Below, piece by piece: positions 39,639 through 44,582 of a DNA stretch of 44,582 bases (its first letter is position 1; each line of letters opens with the position of its first letter). This stretch comes from Bacteroidales bacterium (lineage in GTDB: Bacteria; Bacteroidota; Bacteroidia; Bacteroidales; JAADJA01), in NCBI GenBank assembly GCA_020438135.1, contig JAGQVF010000026.1:1-44582 (forward strand), written 5' to 3'. The notes beneath the pieces are model-generated. The model worked only from the letters and a program-made list of their open reading frames with translations, searched no databases and was not told the DNA's origin. A program made the position numbers and the translations under genes.

Positions 39639-41294
39639 ATGCAAAACAGAACAATAATTTTACTTATCCTGGGTGTTGCCGCATTATTTTTTCTTCCTTT
39701 TCTGGGAGGTGTTCATCTTTTTGATTGGGATGAGATCAATTTTGCAGAAATATCCCGTGAAATGATCGTTCTGGAAGATTACCTGCGTTTGCATATCAAC
39801 TTCCAACCTTTTTGGGAAAAGCCGCCTTTATTTTTCTGGCTCCAGGTGCTCGCCATGAAAGCTTTTGGAATTGGGGAGTATGCGGCCAGACTTCCCAATG
39901 CAATTGCAGGAATGGTAAGCCTGGTTGTGTTGTTTTTGATAGGTAATAGATTATTTAACCGCCGTTTCGGACTGTTGTGGGCCCTTGCTTATTTTGGAAG
40001 CGTTTTGCCTCACCTTTATTTTAAATCCGGTATTATCGATCCCTGGTTCAATCTGTTTATCTTTCTCGGAATGTATTTCTTTATTTTGTTCTACTGGCGC
40101 AGAAAAGAAATAACGCAAGTAAAAGAACATAAGGGTTTGTTGCTTTTTCTGTCGGGAGTCTTTATCGGGCTGGCCATTCTCACCAAAGGTCCTGTCGGTT
40201 ACCTGATCCCACTGCTGGCATGGGGTGTTTACTGGATCATGAAAAAATTCAGATTTTATGTTTCTATACCTCAATTTGTGATCCTTACGCTGGTTGCAAT
40301 AGGTATAACTTTGTTTTGGTTTGGGCCGGAAACCATAAAAAACGGGACGTGGTTTGTCGAAACATTTACAACTTATCAGATCAGGCTGTTCAGTACACAG
40401 GATGCCGGACATGGTGGATTTCCCGGTTACCATTTTGTTGTTCTTCTGCTCGGATGTTTTCCCGCCTCCGTTTTTGCTATCAGGGGATTCTATAAAATGA
40501 AACCTGACATGGCCCATCAACAAAACTTCAGAACCTGGATGATCATATTATTTTGGGTGGTATTGATCCTTTTTACCATTGTACAATCTAAAATCGTTCA
40601 TTATTCATCTCTTGCATATTTCCCGCTCACATTTTTGGCGGCTTTAACCCTCGACAGGTTAATTGATAAAAAGATCGCATTTGGTGTGGGTTTAAAAGCC
40701 GGGTTGTTTGTTATCGGATCACTTTATGGATTGATAACCCTGGTGCTTCCGTTCATCGGACGAAATATTGAAGCCATTAAACCTTTATTTTCGAATGATC
40801 CATTTGCTATGGCAAACCTTGAGGCACATGTAAACTGGACAGGATGGGAAGCTCTGCCAGGAGTTTTAATTTCCGGAACACTTATTTGGTTTGGTTATTT
40901 TGTTAAGAAAGATAAAATTGTCCGTGGGATCACTGTATTATTTGTTTCAACGGCTATTTTTGTCAACCTTACTTTGATTTTTTTCATTGCACGAATTGAA
41001 ATGTATTCACAACATGCAGCAATTGAGTTTTGTGAAAACCTGCAGGGTAAGGATTGTTATGTAATTACAAGTGGATATAAGAGTTATGTACAGTATTTTT
41101 ATCCCAGAATTCAACCTTATGAAAACAATAAATACACCGAAAAAAAATGGTTGCTAACCGGTGATATCGATAAGGAGGTTTACATCCTTACTAAAGTTCA
41201 CCGGGCCCATGAATTGGACAAATACAAGGATATTGAGCGAATCGGTTCAAGAAACGGTTTTGTGTTTTTCAGGCGAAATCCACCCTCGCGGTAA
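39639..41294 (+). CDS. GT39/ArnT-like membrane glycosyltransferase (second copy)
   Basis: This 551-residue inner-membrane protein has 11-12 hydrophobic helices. The first periplasmic loop contains FDWDEINFAEISREM (about 29-43), the Asp-Glu site of the ArnT/PMT family, followed by WEKPPLFFWLQ. ARLPNAIAG and GSVLPHLYFKSGIIDPW follow, as in ArnT-like proteins. The soluble C-terminus is only about 80 residues. It transfers a sugar from polyprenyl phosphate; acceptor and sugar are unknown. It starts 2 bases after the Kazal gene, so translation is probably coupled. It is not closely similar to the copy at 32201. Confidence 0.88.
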   Translation: MQNRTIILLILGVAALFFLPFLGGVHLFDWDEINFAEISREMIVLEDYLRLHINFQPFWEKPPLFFWLQVLAMKAFGIGEYAARLPNAIAGMVSLVVLFLIGNRLFNRRFGLLWALAYFGSVLPHLYFKSGIIDPWFNLFIFLGMYFFILFYWRRKEITQVKEHKGLLLFLSGVFIGLAILTKGPVGYLIPLLAWGVYWIMKKFRFYVSIPQFVILTLVAIGITLFWFGPETIKNGTWFVETFTTYQIRLFSTQDAGHGGFPGYHFVVLLLGCFPASVFAIRGFYKMKPDMAHQQNFRTWMIILFWVVLILFTIVQSKIVHYSSLAYFPLTFLAALTLDRLIDKKIAFGVGLKAGLFVIGSLYGLITLVLPFIGRNIEAIKPLFSNDPFAMANLEAHVNWTGWEALPGVLISGTLIWFGYFVKKDKIVRGITVLFVSTAIFVNLTLIFFIARIEMYSQHAAIEFCENLQGKDCYVITSGYKSYVQYFYPRIQPYENNKYTEKKWLLTGDIDKEVYILTKVHRAHELDKYKDIERIGSRNGFVFFRRNPPSR

Positions 41295-41324
41295 ATTTTT
41301 ATTACATCTTAAAAAAAGCAATTC

Positions 41325-41356
41325 AAAAAAAAAGGCTGCACAAACAGGCAGCCTTT
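41325..41356 (-). terminator. Rho-independent terminator of the rpoC-DUF3467 transcript
   Basis: AAAGGCTGC (41331-41339) pairs with GCAGCCTTT (41348-41356) around an 8-base loop. On the minus strand it runs into a long T tract. It lies 23 bases after the DUF3467 stop and between convergent genes. Confidence 0.9.
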
Positions 41357-41378
41357 ATAAAATGTGTTATAGTATGCA

Positions 41379-41693
41379 CTAAGCCTGTGCCTTGGGTCCT
41401 CCAAAGTTAAGCGGTAGTGCTTCCGATTCAGAAACTTCAATTTCACCATGCAACCTCTCAAACTTCTGAATATTATCCTGAAGGGCTTTGAATAGTCGCT
41501 TGGCATGTTGGGGCGTAAGGATGATCCTTGACTTTACTTTGGCTTTAGGAATGCCCGGCATCATCTTGATAAAATCGACCACAAATTCAGAATGCGAATG
41601 CGTAATAATAGCCAGGTTACTATAAATTCCTTCTGCCATTTCATCACTCAGTTCAATATTTATCTGTTTTTTGTTATCTTGCTGTTCTGCCAT
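41379..41693 (-). CDS. DUF3467 family protein
   Basis: This 104-residue soluble protein has the DUF3467 signatures INIELSDEMAEGIYSNLA (residues about 11-28), HSHSEFVVDFIKMMPG (32-47) and KSRIILTPQHAKRLFKAL (54-71). No enzymatic motif is present, and its role is unknown. It starts 27 bases after the rpoC stop and is closed by a strong terminator, so it is translated from the rpoC mRNA. The same arrangement recurs widely in Bacteroidota by my recollection. Confidence 0.93.
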   Translation of the reverse strand: MAEQQDNKKQINIELSDEMAEGIYSNLAIITHSHSEFVVDFIKMMPGIPKAKVKSRIILTPQHAKRLFKALQDNIQKFERLHGEIEVSESEALPLNFGGPKAQA

Positions 41694-41720
41694 GATATTC
41701 CAATTTTGATAATTCTACAA

Positions 41721-44582
41721 TTAGTCAGTCTCGTCTTTAGCTGCCATTAGTGCTTCGTACTCTTCTTTCGAGCCAACGATCAGGTGTTCATACTCCCTCA
41801 AACCTGTACCGGCCGGTATCAGGTGTCCGACAATTACATTTTCTTTCAGACCGGCTAGGTCATCGGTTTTTGCATTGATGGATGCCTGTGTAAGAACTTT
41901 GGTAGTTTCCTGGAAGGAGGCTGCTGAAATCCAGCTATTGGTTTGCAGCGATGCTTTTGTGATACCCTGTAACACCTGTCTTGCAGTGGCGGGTTTAGCA
42001 TCTCGTGACTCAATCAGCTTTTTATCTTTCCGGCGCAACTGCGAGTTTTCTTCTCTCAGTTTCCTGGCACTCACGATCATTCCGGCTTTATAAAGCTGGC
42101 TATCACCTGCATCGATGATCACTTTTTTGCTGAAGATCTCATCATTTTCATCCTGGAATTCGGTTTTATTAACCAATTCACCTTCAAGGAATTTTGTATC
42201 ACCCGGATCGTCAACTTCAACTTTACGCATCATTTGACGAACGATGGTCTCGAAGTGTTTGTCGTTGATCTTCACACCCTGCAATCTGTATACCTCCTGA
42301 ATTTCATTCACGATGTATTCCTGAACCTTCATAGGGCCTTTAATTGCAAGGATGTCGGATGGTGTCATTGCTCCTTCAGAAAGGGGTGTGCCTGCTTTCA
42401 CGTAGTCATTTTCCTGCGCAAGGATCTGTTTTGAAGTAGGAATGAGATATTTTTTCTCTTCACCGGTTTTCGATGTAATGATCACCTCACGGTTACCCCG
42501 TTTCAGTTTTTTACCAAACGACACAATTCCGTCGATTTCAGCTACCTTGGCCGGGTCTGATGGATTTCTTGCTTCGAAAAGTTCGGTAACACGCGGCAAA
42601 CCACCGGTGATATCGCCTGACTTACCAATGGCACGTGGTATCTTAACCAGTGAATCACCGGCTTTGATCTCCTTGCCTTCTTCAACCATGATGTGAGCGC
42701 CAACAGGAATGTCGTAAGCTCTCAACTCATTACCTTTTTTATCAGTTACTATGATCTGAGGATTGCTCGTTTTTTTCCTTGATTCAATAATTACTTTATC
42801 ATGATATCCGGTTTGCTCGTCAGATTCTACACGGAAAGTTTCATTTTCAACGATATTCTCAAATTTGATCTTACCGTCAAATTCAGAAACGATAAGGGCA
42901 TTATAAGGATCCCATTCAGCGATTATTTCGCCTTTTTTGATGGTACTTCCATCGGTGAAATAAAGTCTGGCACCATACGGAATGTTACTCGACATCAGGA
43001 TAATACCTGTGTTTTTATCGACAATCCGCATCTCCGCCGAACGACCAATAACAATATCGAATTTCCTTCCTTCTGCATCCTGGTAAGTCACGTACCTTAA
43101 TTCGTCAATCTCAATTTTACCATCGTACTTGGCTTCAATTTTTGAAAGGATTGCGATATTTGAAGCGGTACCCCCGACGTGGAATGTACGCAGAGTAAGC
43201 TGCGTTCCGGGCTCACCGATCGATTGCGCTGCAATAACACCAACGGCTTCACCTTTCTGAACCATTCGGCCGGTTGCAAGGTTACGTCCGTAGCAAAGCG
43301 AGCATACGCCCTGTTTTGATTCACAGGTAAGTACTGAACGGATTTCAACCTCTTCGATAGGCGAGTCTTCAATCTTACGGCAAATATTCTCTGTTAGCTC
43401 ATGGCCTGCAGAGGCAATTAATTCGCCTGATTGCGGATGATAAATATCATGTAGTGATACACGTCCAAGAATACGATCATACAGCGTTTCAACCACTTCT
43501 TCATTTTTCTTAAGTGCTGTGGTACGTAATCCACGCAAAGTTCCGCAGTCTTTTTCATTAATAACAACATCCTGTGCAACATCTACCAAACGACGGGTCA
43601 AATACCCGGCGTCGGCTGTTTTCAGAGCTGTATCGGCAAGACCTTTACGGGCACCGTGTGTTGAGATAAAATACTCAAGTACTGAAAGTCCCTCTTTAAA
43701 GTTGGAGAGGATCGGGTTTTCGATGATCTCACCACCGGTAGCACCGGATTTTTGGGGTTTGGCCATCAGCCCCCTCATTCCCGACAGCTGCCTGATTTGC
43801 TCTTTCGAACCCCTGGCACCTGAGTCAAGCATCATATAGATAGCATTGAATCCCTGTTTGTCTGTCGAGAGCTTTTGCATCAGGGTGTTGGTAAGTTTCG
43901 AATTGGTATGTGTCCAGATATCGATAATCTGGTTATAACGTTCGTTGTTAGTGATGAATCCCATGTTATAATTGTTCATCACTTCTTCAACTTCGGCATT
44001 GGCCTGACCTACCAACTCTTCTTTTATTTCCGGAATAATTACATCACCAAGGTTAAAAGACAACCCACCTTCGTAAGCCATCCTGAATCCGAGTTGTTTG
44101 ATGTCATCAAGGAATTGCGCAGTTTCGGCTGTTCCGGTTATCTTCAGAACATCGCCGATAATTTCGCGAAGTGCTTTTTTGGTAAGCAACTGATTAATAT
44201 AGCCAATTCCTTCAGGAACTACCTGGTTGAAGATAACCCGTCCGACCGTGGTTTCAATCATTTTCTCAACCGGATTTCCATCTTCCATATCTTTGAGTTT
44301 ACACTCGATGATGGCGTGTAAAGCAACTTTACCTTCATTGTAGGCAATGTTAACTTCCTCCGGTCCATAAAATTTAAATCCTTCTCCTTTTACAATATGT
44401 TCGGGTGCACTGCGACGCGATTTGGTCATATAATACAGTCCTAAAACCATGTCTTGTGAGGGAACTGTGATAGGAGCCCCGTTTGCCGGGTTAAGAATAT
44501 TATGTGAAGCGAGCATTAGCATCTGCGCTTCGAGTATTGCTGCATTGCCGAGCGGGACGTGAACAGCCATTTGGTCACCATC
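41721..44582 (-). CDS. rpoC: RNA polymerase subunit beta-prime, C-terminal part (runs off right edge)
   Basis: This is the large catalytic subunit of RNA polymerase. The open frame enters at the window edge with Asp-Gly-Asp-Gln, the second half of the catalytic NADFDGD motif, so the first one third (clamp, zipper, first zinc site) is outside. Visible parts are the secondary channel region, the bridge helix neighbourhood [18 protein letters not shown], and [20 protein letters not shown]. The second zinc site ([12 protein letters not shown], with LTC and KDCG) and the trigger-loop region [20 protein letters not shown] are also present. The C-terminal part has the usual long beta-prime insert domains. 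The fragment is 953 residues and ends 27 bases before the DUF3467 gene. Confidence 0.97.
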   Translation of the reverse strand, partial: DGDQMAVHVPLGNAAILEAQMLMLASHNILNPANGAPITVPSQDMVLGLYYMTKSRRSAPEHIVKGEGFKFYGPEEVNIAYNEGKVALHAIIECKLKDMEDGNPVEKMIETTVGRVIFNQVVPEGIGYINQLLTKKALREIIGDVLKITGTAETAQFLDDIKQLGFRMAYEGGLSFNLGDVIIPEIKEELVGQANAEVEEVMNNYNMGFITNNERYNQIIDIWTHTNSKLTNTLMQKLSTDKQGFNAIYMMLDSGARGSKEQIRQLSGMRGLMAKPQKSGATGGEIIENPILSNFKEGLSVLEYFISTHGARKGLADTALKTADAGYLTRRLVDVAQDVVINEKDCGTLRGLRTTALKKNEEVVETLYDRILGRVSLHDIYHPQSGELIASAGHELTENICRKIEDSPIEEVEIRSVLTCESKQGVCSLCYGRNLATGRMVQKGEAVGVIAAQSIGEPGTQLTLRTFHVGGTASNIAILSKIEAKYDGKIEIDELRYVTYQDAEGRKFDIVIGRSAEMRIVDKNTGIILMSSNIPYGARLYFTDGSTIKKGEIIAEWDPYNALIVSEFDGKIKFENIVENETFRVESDEQTGYHDKVIIESRKKTSNPQIIVTDKKGNELRAYDIPVGAHIMVEEGKEIKAGDSLVKIPRAIGKSGDITGGLPRVTELFEARNPSDPAKVAEIDGIVSFGKKLKRGNREVIITSKTGEEKKYLIPTSKQILAQENDYVKAGTPLSEGAMTPSDILAIKGPMKVQEYIVNEIQEVYRLQGVKINDKHFETIVRQMMRKVEVDDPGDTKFLEGELVNKTEFQDENDEIFSKKVIIDAGDSQLYKAGMIVSARKLREENSQLRRKDKKLIESRDAKPATARQVLQGITKASLQTNSWISAASFQETTKVLTQASINAKTDDLAGLKENVIVGHLIPAGTGLREYEHLIVGSKEEYEALMAAKDETD

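Noticed and set aside
39951-40523. 190-residue minus-strand frame inside the second GT39 gene
   Set aside because: Antisense to conserved membrane helices; no recognisable domain.
1-44582. CRISPR array, toxin-antitoxin pair or restriction-modification system
   Set aside because: No regularly spaced direct repeats and no nuclease/antitoxin or methylase gene pairs were found on either strand by reading. The methyltransferases present are RsmG and MnmD.

Overview
This window is ordinary chromosomal DNA of a member of the Bacteroidota, probably a Bacteroidales-like anaerobe or marine relative. I infer this from several things: a type IX secretion (T9SS) sorting domain on an exported peptidase, a 3-coathanger stack domain, the Bacteroidota tail-fibre C-terminus, a DUF3467 gene directly after rpoC, a fused E1 alpha/beta 2-oxoacid dehydrogenase, the near absence of Shine-Dalgarno sequences, and repeated TAnnTTTG promoter boxes upstream of genes. 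The genus cannot be fixed from what I can see. I found no insertion sequence, prophage, CRISPR array or integrase.

Layout. 1-5000: the start of an exported protein running off the left edge, a ComEC/Rec2 DNA-uptake channel, and a T9SS-exported M28 peptidase. 5004-5193: tRNA-Asp with its own promoter and terminator, followed by a decayed tRNA copy. 5308-11554: four tightly spaced minus-strand genes, all with signal peptides. They encode a tail-fibre-like protein, a Pro/Gln-rich small protein, an Asp-box beta-propeller with a coathanger domain, and a beta-rich protein ending in dockerin-like repeats. 11807-14766: an MFSD1-like MFS transporter and the dipeptidase PepD, closed by a strong terminator. 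14884-17918: RsmG, a degenerate receiver/histidine-kinase protein and a DUF2461 protein.

17975-20990: a two-gene outer-membrane operon, a PorV/FadL-like barrel followed by a helix-hairpin-helix protein with a predicted barrel. 21007-29509: a run of minus-strand genes for a DEAD-box RNA helicase with a DbpA-type RNA-binding domain, a small lipoprotein, an acidic DUF349 protein, a patatin-POTRA-barrel phospholipase and a Cys/Met-metabolism PLP enzyme. 29760-35068: the fused E1 enzyme, a GT39-type membrane glycosyltransferase, an unknown acidic protein and acylphosphatase, meeting mnmD tail to tail. 36091-41294: a 60-residue small protein, a propeller-like lipoprotein, and then a compact plus-strand operon of DEDDy exonuclease, metallophosphoesterase, Kazal-domain lipoprotein and a second GT39 enzyme. 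41379-44582: DUF3467 and the 3' two thirds of rpoC, running off the right edge at the catalytic Asp motif.

Most genes are housekeeping. The best candidates for something under-described are the four-gene exported operon, the outer-membrane helix-hairpin-helix pair (with ComEC elsewhere in the window), the kinase lacking its phospho-acceptor His and G1 box, the MFSD1-like/PepD dipeptide pair, and the decayed tRNA. None is proven to be a new system by sequence reading alone.
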